From Lutraria lutraria (lineage: Eukaryota; Mollusca; Bivalvia; Venerida; Mactridae), in NCBI GenBank assembly GCA_964023205.1, contig OZ026840.1, positions 35,505,336 to 35,569,335 of the forward strand: 64,000 bases of DNA. The letters are read 5' to 3'. The position numbers and the translations under genes were made by a program. The notes under the pieces are model-generated. The model made no database searches and was not told the DNA's origin. It saw only the letters and a list, made by a program, of their open reading frames with translations. Below are positions 1 through 9,926 of the stretch, piece by piece; the stretch's first letter is position 1; the number at the start of each line of letters is the position of its first letter.

Positions 1-809
1 AAGTATGATGTTGCTTTACGGCACATCAACAATAAATGGTCATGCAGCGTGCATTTATATAAAAGGGTAAGTAACTAGACTGATTTATGTGAAATAGATA
101 ATATATTAATAAGAAATGAAGGACAACTGATAATCCTATTTCTGACCATGTTAGTTATCATGAAAGTAAACTCAAAAGCTTACAACTTAAAGCCTAAGTC
201 ATACCAGTATTATCTATTTATAGATAATTACTAAAATAGTGTAATACCAAGGGAGATGACCCACAAACAAAGTATTCATTTTTGTAACTTGTGCCATTGT
301 ACAAAAGGGCAAGAAGCTGATGATAATCTTATCTTAGTGTTCAAATGAAAATCAGTGATTTCTAAAAAACAGGAAAGGTACATAAATACCAGTAATAAGA
401 TCATGTTTTTATCACAATGGTCATAACAACAAACATATATTATAGGCAACAACAATATTTAAAAGAAACCTAAAAGTTCGCTTTTTGTTTTGTTACTTCG
501 TGTTTTTTTTCAGTTTTTGTTATCTTGCAAATATTCACTACGATACTCACATTTTACAAAATTTATTCAACAACATGTAGGTTTTTAAAGTATATGAAAA
601 CGATTTGTAACAGAATTCTTTCTTTCTTTGAAATAGACCCAGGTTATTCACAAAACAATACTTTCCTAATACAAAATCTATTCAACATCATGTAGGTCTT
701 CAAGCAAAAAAATGATTAAAAAAATATCTTCTTTTTAAATAAAACCAGGTTAAGATGTTCAATAAAAATGTGTATTAAAAATAAAATGTTCAAATAAATC
801 TTCCATTGA
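1..809. other. Region 3' of CFAP157
   Basis: AT-rich sequence downstream of the CFAP157 stop codon on the minus strand. It should contain the CFAP157 3' UTR: a minus-strand AATAAA (tttatt on the plus strand) lies near 559, about 250 bases past the stop. I see no other gene here. Confidence 0.5.
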
Positions 810-3800
810 TCACATGACTTTTCCCGCCATTTTTCTAGTTGGAGTTATTGGTCCTAATTGAAGAGGTGATGCCCTGGATCGTTCTGGAGGTTGAAGGTCA
901 TGAAGAACAGCATCCTGTGTACTTACTGGTGCCCGACTTAACAACTGATCAGCATAGAACATAGCCTGAAACAGGAACCAGGTAAATTTCTTTTAAATGA
1001 CTGTATTAAAACATTAACACAAGTTCCAATAGGACAATATTGATATTCAAATAGATATGCCACATACAATAACTAGTATTTATGAAAATAATTATTATTA
1101 TTTAAGAATGAGTAAAGCCTATGAATAGATGAACTAATTGGCATTTTACACTTCTTCTGTAAAGTATCAAATAAAGTAAGTAATGTTGTCTTGACAAAAT
1201 ATTTAGAATAGTCCAAGTAGACCTGTAGTACATGTAAAGGTTGAACAGTGTTCTTTAAATAAAATGTTCAGATCCAGTCAAATCTACACAAAAAATATGT
1301 TGCAGCATTTCCTTGATGGGTAAGTCATTTTCCTCCTTAAAGCATTTGTGCAATCACACCTCTGTAATAGGTATAACACCTTTCAATTACAGTTTTATAA
1401 ACTATGCAGAGCAAAAGATGGAATTGATAAATAATTATGAAGCAGTTTAACTGTTTTTACCTTTGGAGCACTAACAGTTTGAACACCGACAGATCTACAG
1501 AGAACTTTCCTGAGCCCTCCAAGTCTTGTTGTAGCAGATAATACTCTCATTCGATCTAGATTTGTAGGTATAGGTTGTTTTGGCCTTGGTATCAAACCTA
1601 GATCACCAAGCTGATAATGGGGTAATGTCCCTGGACCAGATACAACCGGTAACTCTCTGAAATGTATAAGTAATGAATACAGTACGGTTAAAAATGTGTA
1701 ATGTTAACATCTTACAAATTCTAACTACTAACCATCTGAAGATGGATGTATCTAAAATTGAAAAAATGAATAAATAAACACATGTATAATTATGTAAAGC
1801 TAGTACATTGTATATGACACATTGTACAACTAATACAAATTTGATTTACAGAGAGATTTAACTAAAACAGACATAATATTACATATACGCATATCAATTA
1901 TATATCTAAATTTAAAGAAATCTCACAAAAAGGGAATTATTATTCTCTTGTTTCCATTTATAATCACCAAACAGTAAATAAGAAATTGATATCTTTATGT
2001 CCATCTGGACCCATCAGTCATGTAGGGTCTGAATGACTAAATGAAATGATTCACAAATTAATAAATTTAAAATATTACTTTTTTAACTCCTTGAAATATG
2101 ACAATATAGTGGGAACTATTTGCATTGTTTAACTCTTAATTAAGATAGTGATTTATTATGCTGAGATGTTAACATTCATCTTTTTAAAAAATCCACAAAA
2201 TCTAGCAATTTCATCAAAAAACATTACATACCCTCTTTTAATTCCTTGTTTTCCTGGCATTTCTCCAGCACTTTTTTGTCGAACCTTAAACTGTTTACCA
2301 ATTTCAGCAGGTTGTGGTCCGACACCAATAGCAGCTGCACTGTTTAACAAAATGAGCAAATATTCCAGCATATTATCGCGACGTTCATCATCATTCATGT
2401 CATCATCGTCTGGATCGGTTTTCTGAAATTTTTTAATTATTTAAGTGTGTAAAGCTGACAAAAATGCTACATAAATTTTAAAAAGTATAAAATTACATTA
2501 TTTCAAAACCCCAATGATTCACACCAAATGCCTTAGCACAAGAAATGGTATATCTAATGTAACAGTAATAGAAGTGTTTGTTCTTTTGGTAATTTAAATT
2601 TGCTATTTTCAGCCAGTTATGAGACAAAATGAGACATCTTTAAATGAGTGTCACCATATATAGCTTAAAATAAGAATAAATACTTTGATGAACTCATTAG
2701 CACTGAATATATTTGTATAGTCAAACCTGTCCACAAAGGCTAACCTTGGGAAAAACATACTGGGGTCATTTCTGACAAGTGACCTTTATTTGGAGGTCAT
2801 TTTGTTCTAAATAATATATGAAAAATTATATAAGAAGAATGGCCTGTATTCACAGGATGGCCTTTATTCACAGGATGACCTTTATTCACAGGGTGGCCTT
2901 TATTCACAGGATGGCCTTTATTCACAGGATGACCTTCATTCACAGGGTGGCCTTTATTCACAAGATGACCTTTATTCACAGGGTGGCCTTTATTCACAGG
3001 ATGACCTTAATTCACAGGATGACCTTTATTCACAGGATGACCTTTATTCACAGGATGGCCTTTATTCACAGGATGACCTTTTTTCACAGGGTGGCCTTTA
3101 TTCATAGGGTGGCCTTTATTCACAGGGTGGCCTTTATTCACAGGGTGGCCTTTATTCGGAGGTGGTTGCTGACACAGGTTTGACTGTATGTTTATTTTAT
3201 CTTACCCTCAAAACTGCCTTCAGAGCGTTAGCAGAATCACCAAGAACACGTTCAAGTTTCTTTCTATTCTTGACTTCCTGTTTTACTTTATCTGTTTCAG
3301 TTCTAAGTTCAAACTCCAGGTTATCATTGTCTTTGTTTATTCTGTCAATCTCCTCTCTAAAAAACAACAACAAAAAACATTATAGAATAGACAATATTTT
3401 GACAAATTTTCTCAAAAACACCAAAAGATGTTTTCAGCAGGATAATTTTTTTTCTCTGGCGTTTAACGTTGCACCAGCAAGGCAGGATCATTAGCAGACT
3501 TTTCTTGTTTTAACAGGAGAGGACAGTTTCCTCATTTGTGAAACTTGGTCCTGGGATGGATTCAAACTCACAGTAGTAAGGGAAAAGTGATAACCAGTCA
3601 GTGACTACAACCACTTTACTTGAGACTTTTCAAGATAAAGTAATAACAGTTAAATAAGATAAATACATATCAAATACTGAAATGTTACTCTGTTGATATT
3701 ATAGTAGTGAGTTTTGTTACAACAATATGTACATAGATTTTACACAGTAAAATCAATGAATTTATGTAGTTGCACATAGCTATGTTGGTAATGACATAGA

Positions 3801-6800
3801 TGAGTTAATTGAAAAATTCCAAAAGAAATATGGAAAATTAATACTAGTAAAACAAAAAAAGGAACATGCTAATCTTCTTTTGATTAAATACACAATTTCA
3901 TTTATTTAACCATAACATTGAAGTATTCAGTGACCGTGACCTTAAAATTTGACTTTCTGACCTGAAAATGCACAGGTCGTATAGAGATTGTCATGAGGAA
4001 CCAACATATGAATTTTGATGCTTGTAGGTGTTTTGATTTTGAAGGCAAGGTAAAAGTTTGGTACAAACAAACAGACAGGCAGGCAGGCAAAAAACAATAT
4101 GCCCCCGATCTATTGATATAGGTGTATAAAAATACAGTACACATAAATTAGAAGATTTACCTCATGGATTCAGTTTGTGAACGTAACATCTCAGTTTCTG
4201 ACAGTATCTCCTGGAATTCTTGTTCTCGAAGTTCAAATTCTTCAATCATTGCTTCCTGGTTTCGACATTTTTCAGTTAACATTTTGATTATCTGTGAATA
4301 AATAAAATATGACATTTTTATATACAATACATAGTCACCTGAACAAATTTATTCATATTGCACAGGATTCTTAAAATTATTTACAAAATAGAACAAACAC
4401 ATCTGGTTGAGTTTGAACATAAGTTGATTTCTATTTAAGTATTTTGAATCATACAAGATTTACATTATTTGCATAAAAATAAATGCTAAATCATAAATTA
4501 AAACAGCAGTCTTCGAATTTAGCACCAGTCCTTGGACCGAGTCCACCAAATTAACGATCGGTCCGGTAAATTTGAAAGGGTCAATAGTTTTCAATTTTAC
4601 CATTTTTCAGGACAAAAAATGAAATATTTGAATTATTCTAAAAAAATATGACATAGCCAAATTATATAAAATTTTGTGTATTCTCGTCTTGGTCCACTGA
4701 AAGTTAATTTGGTCCAGTAAATTTTGCATTTTCACTGGCCCGAATGTCCAGTGCTTAAAAAAGTTTTTTCGTGAAGACTGAAACCGCATTGCAGCACTAG
4801 TCATGAGGTTTAAGCATCAGTATGAATGGAACATTTAAACTTCTTCAAGCAAGAAATAAATCTGGCTCACCAACATTATATACATGAATGTACAAATTTA
4901 TGTAATTGATCAAATTGCAATGACATTATCATTTTGTAATACATTGTATATCATTAAGTACTAAGACCTTAGAATAAACTTCATTTTAACAATAGATTGC
5001 CTTAAAAATAAAATGTCAGATCGACAATTTGTTATCCAGAATTCCAACTCTAAAAAGAGCCTGGTCCACGTTTCTAGTCAGTGAGATATAACACGGCTGG
5101 CTCAGATTAAGCTTTGTTTCATTGTAAGAGTTTTTATGACTTACTTTTTGGTTACTATGGTTCTTTTTCAGAATTTCTTTTTCATTATCTTCAAGCATCT
5201 CAATCTTTTGTCTTTGTTCTTTATTCTTCTTCCTTAATTCATCATTTTCAGAAATAAGTTCAGTAGTTTTATCAGACATTTTATCCAGTTGAGCTGTGAT
5301 TGAGACATTGTCTCTTATAGTACGCTTTGTAGTTTCTGCCATTTGTTTATTGGAAACTTTTCTAAATTCTGATGCAACTTGGTTGACTTTGTTAACCATT
5401 TCCTTCTTGAGACTAAAATTCAAAATTGTATGATCTTAATTAAAAAAGGTACATAATCAATTTGGAAACAATTTCATGATAAGGATGATGAAGATGTTCA
5501 AGCAAGTAATTAAACTTTCAAAGATGTATTAATTTTGCTGTTTTTTCACCGGGCCATAATGTGGTATCAGCTACCAAGGCCATCCATCTGGTGACATTTC
5601 CAGCTTTTACAGTACACTTGGGTAGAACAAACGATCTTTCGTAAGCTAACTGGACAGCTTCCTCACATGTGAAATTTGGTTCCAGGTGAAATTACAACTC
5701 ACAGCGGTAAGAGGCTAGTGATTGCTAGACATGGACCATAACCACTTGACTATGACGATCCCTTGAAACTTGTTAATCAAAGCTGGAAAATTCAGTCATT
5801 TTACACAATACTTCAAATTAAATATGCAAAATTTGGGATTTTGAGGTATTTTGTATTTGTCCCTATCTCAGACAGGTGGCCTATTTAGTTGCCAGTCGAC
5901 ATTCTGTTGAAATTTAACATGAGTACATGTATAAGGCAATAAATTAAATTTGCAATGACTAAATGTTGCTGTTGTTTGCAAAAATGGTAGTTTAAGAAAG
6001 TCCTTCAATATTATACTCACACAAACAAATTATGAAAGTGCTAATATTTGTATATGCTTATCACATGATGTGCAAATTATAAATAAATCCAACAGAAGAC
6101 AGACAGAAAATTCAAATCAGTGTCTTTTTCAGGAAAAGGGGAAAACATTGGGCGCTAGTAAAATATAGTTTATTTTCTGAAGGGGAAAAGGTTGACCATC
6201 AGTGTGACTTTCTTTGTATAACAAGAACTGTCCGAAGACAGCACGCTCGACTTTTATAAGTCTTCAGTGTAATAAAATGCTTGATAGAGGAGAAAAATCT
6301 AAGTGAAAAAGGGGCATAACTCTGAAAATAATGTTGACAGAGTTATGCTGCTTGTCCTACAGATGCACCTTGTCCCCATAAGGAAGTATTCAAGTTTGAG
6401 TTGAATATCTTTGAAATCCTTCAAGATATTGTACTATTTTACCTATAACAAAAAATCTAAGTTAAAAAGGGGCATTACTCTAAAAATACTGCTTACACAG
6501 TTATGCCCTTTGTCTTATAAGCAAGTATTCCCAATTTCACATGAATATCTTTGAAAATGTGCAAGATAATGGACTTAATGAAATACTTTAACCAAAAAGG
6601 GGGATAACTCTAAAAATACTGCTTACACAGTTATGCCACTTGTCCTACAGATGCGCCTTGTCCCCATAAGGAAGAATTCCAAGTATGAGTTGAATATCTT
6701 TGATATATAACGTTCAAGTTATTGTACTTTATCAAAAACTTTAACCAACGCAGATGCCGACGCCAGGGTCAGCAGTATAGCTCTCATTTTTCTTCGAAAA

Positions 6801-9667
6801 GTCGAGCTAAAAACCCCTGAATATTGACACTTACGCATCTTTATCAATGACTTGTTTCTTTTCAAGAGCATAAATAGCTTCTTTGTGTTCTTGTTCTTTC
6901 TGTGCAAGCTCAGCCTCCATCATAGCAAATTTATTCATTAAGTCTTCCTTTTGAACCTTGAACTCTTCCAAAGATGCAAGTTTACCATCTGAAATTACCA
7001 CGTACAAAAGGTATAGGTCAGTAGGTTACATTATGTCTTTCCAAAGAGAAAGAGATCAGTTTTATTTCAAAATAATTTCTGTTTAGAAAAGTAAATCTTT
7101 ATTTTATAAATGTTAAAGATACATACTTAAAATCATGTTTTCAGAAGTAAGCTGATCTTTAGTTTCCTGGAATTCATTTCTTAATTTTTGAAGTTCATAT
7201 TCGTATGATTCCTTTTCTGTATCCTTAGCTTCTTGTAGTCCAATCAATCTGTCATTTAGGTCAGCAATATCATCAGCTGTAATATTAGAAATTTAAGAAA
7301 TGTATTATGTATATTATATAGAAGTACATATATGTATATTTATCTGTTGTTCAACGACCCATTTGACAGCCATGGTCATTCAGAGCTGCCCTAAACAGAG
7401 GGAAAGAAGAGACAGGAGAACCGGGTATTTATATAATATATCCTTACTCTTTACTTTGATTTTTTTCCCTGGTTCTTTATTTAGCCCAGGGTAAAACATG
7501 TATATAATTTTGTACTGCATTTTCTAATCTTTAATATTTTTTAATGTTATTTTTTGCATAGGACATCGGCCGAAATATCAAAAGTAAAATAAGTAAAAAA
7601 CATTCTTCAAGTTTGTGATTTGTACAATATTTTTTCTTTCATTTAATTGACACACAAAGAGTAAATAATACACAACATGCAATTTTCAAGCTGACAGCTT
7701 ACTTCTTTGTTCCACTTGCTTCTTCCAGAAAGACACAATCTCCTTCTTGTCGGTCGCCATCTGTTCAAATTTATCCTGAAACTGGCCATTTGCAACTTCA
7801 AGTTCATCGCACTTTTTCTGATATCTGAAACACAGAAAGTAAATTTATAATTCTGGATAAAAAATCTGCAGAGCAACTCATAATGCCTAAGAAACTTGTT
7901 CATTCTTGATGTGAATGCTAAGCAATACATCCTCCTCGTCTTGTAATTAAATTTACTTACTTACTGATGAAAACATAGCATTCTACCAATGATGGTTCAC
8001 AGAGGGCAAACTTACTCAAAATTATAAAACTGAACTTGTAACCTTTTTCTATAACTTAAGGTAGACACAAATTGGTTGTGAACTGTGTGCATTAAGTTTG
8101 AAGTGATCACATATATATCAAATCTATTGTGAAACCAGTAACTTCTATAACCATCTACAGAAAGTCAATCAATTTTTTTGATGACTACTCAGTGAAAATA
8201 ACCATACTCAACATGCTGCAATTCAATGAACATTACAATACTACTTGTAACATCAGTATCCTAAAACAAACATTTTAGCGCATGCATTCTCACCTATTAG
8301 TATCACTGTAATTTCATACAGCACAGAACATTAAGTTTAGTTCTATACTAAATAAACGTAATTTATATAATGATATGTATTAGTTTTATTGATACCAACT
8401 AGTGTTGTAAAATCGGACTTGAAAAAGAATCGATTATCAGATCGAATCGGAAAGGGTGTTTCGATTCACAATCGGAAAATAATCGACAGCAAAAATTTGT
8501 ATCCTTATTTGACAAACTTATTTGGTTCATACAATATATAGTAATTAAAATCCCTAACACAAAATACTTCTAGACTGATGACCTGAACTTCTCTGGACAA
8601 GGGAAAATTTCACTCAAATTTTCTCAAATAACAGTGACCACCCTTGTTTAAATACACACAATGCCCGAAAGTAGTGGAAAGAAGACAGTTGCTCAAATAA
8701 TGACGGCGATCTCCCTACTTGTGAAGACATAGATTTAACACCACTAACATCGATAGTTGCCAACCTCAACTGTCAGCAACGATTATTCGATTATAACCGA
8801 TTATCGTTACATCACTAATACCAACACATACTTCATCAATGCAGGTTTATTTATAATATTTGTCTGTTTTGTGTATTATGGCTCATTCAACAACTATGGT
8901 CATTTCAGAACCATCCCAGAGAGAGAGGATATAAAATACAGGAGAACCAGGCATTTATATATCTACTATTTTCAAAGTGTTCTTTATCTTGCCCTTTGTG
9001 AAGCACCTATACATGCCTTGCCCTTTTTCCTGTGATTTTCTACACACAGTTCTTGGCCGTGTAGTTGGGATGGGGACACTGATAAATAAAGCATCCCTGA
9101 AAAATTTGAAAGGCAGAACCGAGACATCATAATTTATGATGGCAGTATTTTCCGGTAATAGGAGGAAATAAATGTACCTAATGCTGGGCCCGTACCTGTG
9201 ACCTCATGCTTACAAGTCAGATGCTCAACCAACTAAGTTAATCGGGCTGGTGAATATCCCAGCCAATTTATAAATACATGAATATAGCGTTACATTCCAA
9301 TACTCTATACAACAATTTATACCAGTAGCATTACTGTAAATTTATAGCAAATTTGCACCACTTGTTTGCACTACCTTTTGATCAACTGGAAGTTAGGTAA
9401 TGTTTTGCATAGCCTATTGCATGTGTTTGCTGTAAGTGCTCAAGAATCAGTGACAGAGACAATGAAACATACGACTGATACATATTGCACATAAAAAATC
9501 ACAATAGGTCAATACCTTGCCAGTCTATTTTCTAAATCTCTTATTTGAATCAAGAAGTATTCTTTCGATAATTCATTGATATCGGGTCCCATTTTAGTGG
9601 GGGACCCTCTGGCGGATTTCTTCCCACTTTTCTTCTTCTTTCCACTCTTTTTCTTTTTTGGCGGCAT
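810..9667 (-). CDS. CFAP157: Cilia- and flagella-associated protein 157 (CFAP157), complete, 10 coding exons
   Basis: Ciliary/basal-body coiled-coil protein needed for motile-cilium structures such as the sperm flagellum in vertebrates (family knowledge). Coding exons in order: 9516-9667, 7703-7824, 7127-7276, 6835-6988, 5145-5412, 4161-4291, 3206-3356, 2232-2422, 1461-1656, 810-965. All junctions are GT-AG and phases agree, giving 1671 nt and 556 aa (human about 520). The start MPPKKKK is a Lys-rich tail followed by 'LSKEYFLIQIRDLENRLARY', very close to vertebrate CFAP157. Later landmarks are 'KEIVSFWKKQVEQ', 'VNKVNQVASEFRKVSNK', 'MAETTKRTI' and the C-terminal 'LGDLGLIPRP' block. Most of the rest is heptad-like, charged coiled coil with no enzyme motif. 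It is transcribed divergently from PIGC, 259 bases apart. Introns hold several transposons and a minisatellite. Exon ends are inferred, not from cDNA. Confidence 0.95.
2718..3186. mobile_element. TA-flanked MITE with internal minisatellite expansion (CFAP157 intron 7)
   Basis: Ends read TAGTCAAACCTG...CAGGTTTGACTG, flanked by TA at 2716-2717 and 3187-3188, as expected for a Tc1/mariner/pogo-type non-autonomous element. The middle (about 2843-3155) is a run of roughly 17 units of an 18-bp repeat (TTCACAGGATGGCCTTTA and variants). A short, unexpanded relative lies at 13643-13816. Confidence 0.75.
2843..3155. repeat. 18-bp minisatellite, about 17 units
   Basis: Tandem unit TTCACAGGATGGCCTTTA with 'ggatgg', 'gggtgg' and 'ggatga' variants, lying in CFAP157 intron 7. 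Because 18 is a multiple of three, both strands give long repetitive ORFs, which are not genes. Confidence 0.92.
3455..3625 (-). repeat. tRNA-derived SINE, decayed
   Basis: Minus-strand copy of a family seen many times here. On the plus strand it reads 'ggcgtttaacgttgcacc' (tail), then 'gctttcctcayrtgtgaaa', and ends with the degenerate tRNA-like head near 'taaccagtcagtgactacaa'. It lies in CFAP157 intron 6. Confidence 0.6.
4509..4783. mobile_element. Possible old inverted-repeat element
   Basis: Begins CAGTCTTCGAATTTAGCACC and ends in GAAGACTG, with 'gtccttgg/ggtcc' words repeated inside. The terminal match is only about 8-10 bases and I could not find a clean target duplication. It lies in CFAP157 intron 5. 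Confidence 0.3.
5535..5770 (-). repeat. tRNA-derived SINE, minus strand
   Basis: Contains the family blocks 'ggtgacatttccagctttta', 'agctaactggacagcttcct' and a degenerate tRNA-like head near 'accataaccacttgac'. It lies in CFAP157 intron 4. Confidence 0.65.
6228..6815 (+). mobile_element. 'gaagacagc/gctcgac' dispersed element with three internal repeats
   Basis: Starts 'aacaagaactgtccgaagac' and ends with '...cttcgaaaagtcgagctaaa'. The ends share the inverted block GCTCGACTTTT. Inside, a module of about 150 bp beginning 'aaaaaggggcataactct' is present three times, near 6305, 6462 and 6595. I recall similar sequence as abundant in bivalve genomes. No ORF. It lies in CFAP157 intron 4. Confidence 0.65.
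8400..8817. mobile_element. hAT-like MITE with perfect 8-bp target duplication
   Basis: Terminal inverted repeats TAGTGTTGTAA... and ...TTACATCACTA bound a 418-bp non-coding element. The 8 bases 'ataccaac' flank it at 8392-8399 and 8818-8825. Subterminal sequence is rich in 'atcgatta/ccgatta' words in both orientations. The 8-bp duplication and TAGTG ends suggest the hAT superfamily. It lies in CFAP157 intron 1. Confidence 0.85.
9175..9262 (-). repeat. tRNA-derived SINE head (tRNA-Thr-like)
   Basis: The minus strand reads GCCCGATTAACTTAGTTGG, then TTGAGCATCTGACTTGTAAG, then CAGGTACGGGCCC. This resembles a tRNA with acceptor, A-box, TGT anticodon loop and a degraded B box. The D and T arms do not pair cleanly, so it is a SINE head rather than a working tRNA gene. 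Confidence 0.55.
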
Positions 9668-9926
9668 CTTGAATTATTGCTTAAGTTTATTTCCAAATAA
9701 ATGATAAAAAAACTAAACACTGGACGTCCAAACGGACGAGGTAATTGGGAAAATGCACTCGGTATTTAATTTTTCCGTATCAACTGTGTCGCCATATTGT
9801 AAACAATTTTACCGGAAGTGTTGTTAGCCATAGTAACAATTAGACTGGTTCTCATATTAATGCACTCGGGTTAAACAGCTATTCTCAAGAAAATAAACCA
9901 GTCATGCTTGGTCACATGACAGCGCG
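9668..9926. promoter_or_regulatory. Bidirectional CFAP157/PIGC promoter
   Basis: Only 259 bases separate the two divergent start codons, so both promoters and 5' UTRs must share this stretch. A YY1-like CGCCATATT is at 9790-9798, an ETS/GABP-like CCGGAAGT at 9812-9819, and an RFX X-box-like palindrome at 9824-9837. No TATA box is evident, as is usual for divergent housekeeping promoters. Confidence 0.75.
9824..9837. promoter_or_regulatory. RFX X-box-like motif
   Basis: TTAGCCATAGTAAC matches 13 of 14 positions of the X-box consensus GTHNYYATRRNAAC; only the first base differs. X-boxes bound by RFX factors mark promoters of ciliary genes in many animals, which fits the adjacent CFAP157. Confidence 0.6.

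Noticed and set aside
2797..3183. Long repetitive ORFs on both strands ('FIHRMTFIHRV' and 'GHPVNKGHPVNK')
   Set aside because: They are translations of the 18-bp minisatellite, whose length is a multiple of three.
9060..9130. 'gcatccctga' as an end of the CAGGGATGC transposon family
   Set aside because: A ten-base match only, with no partner end or target duplication.
9175..9262. tRNA-Thr-like sequence
   Set aside because: The T arm and B box are degraded and it is joined to SINE body sequence; not a credible tRNA gene.
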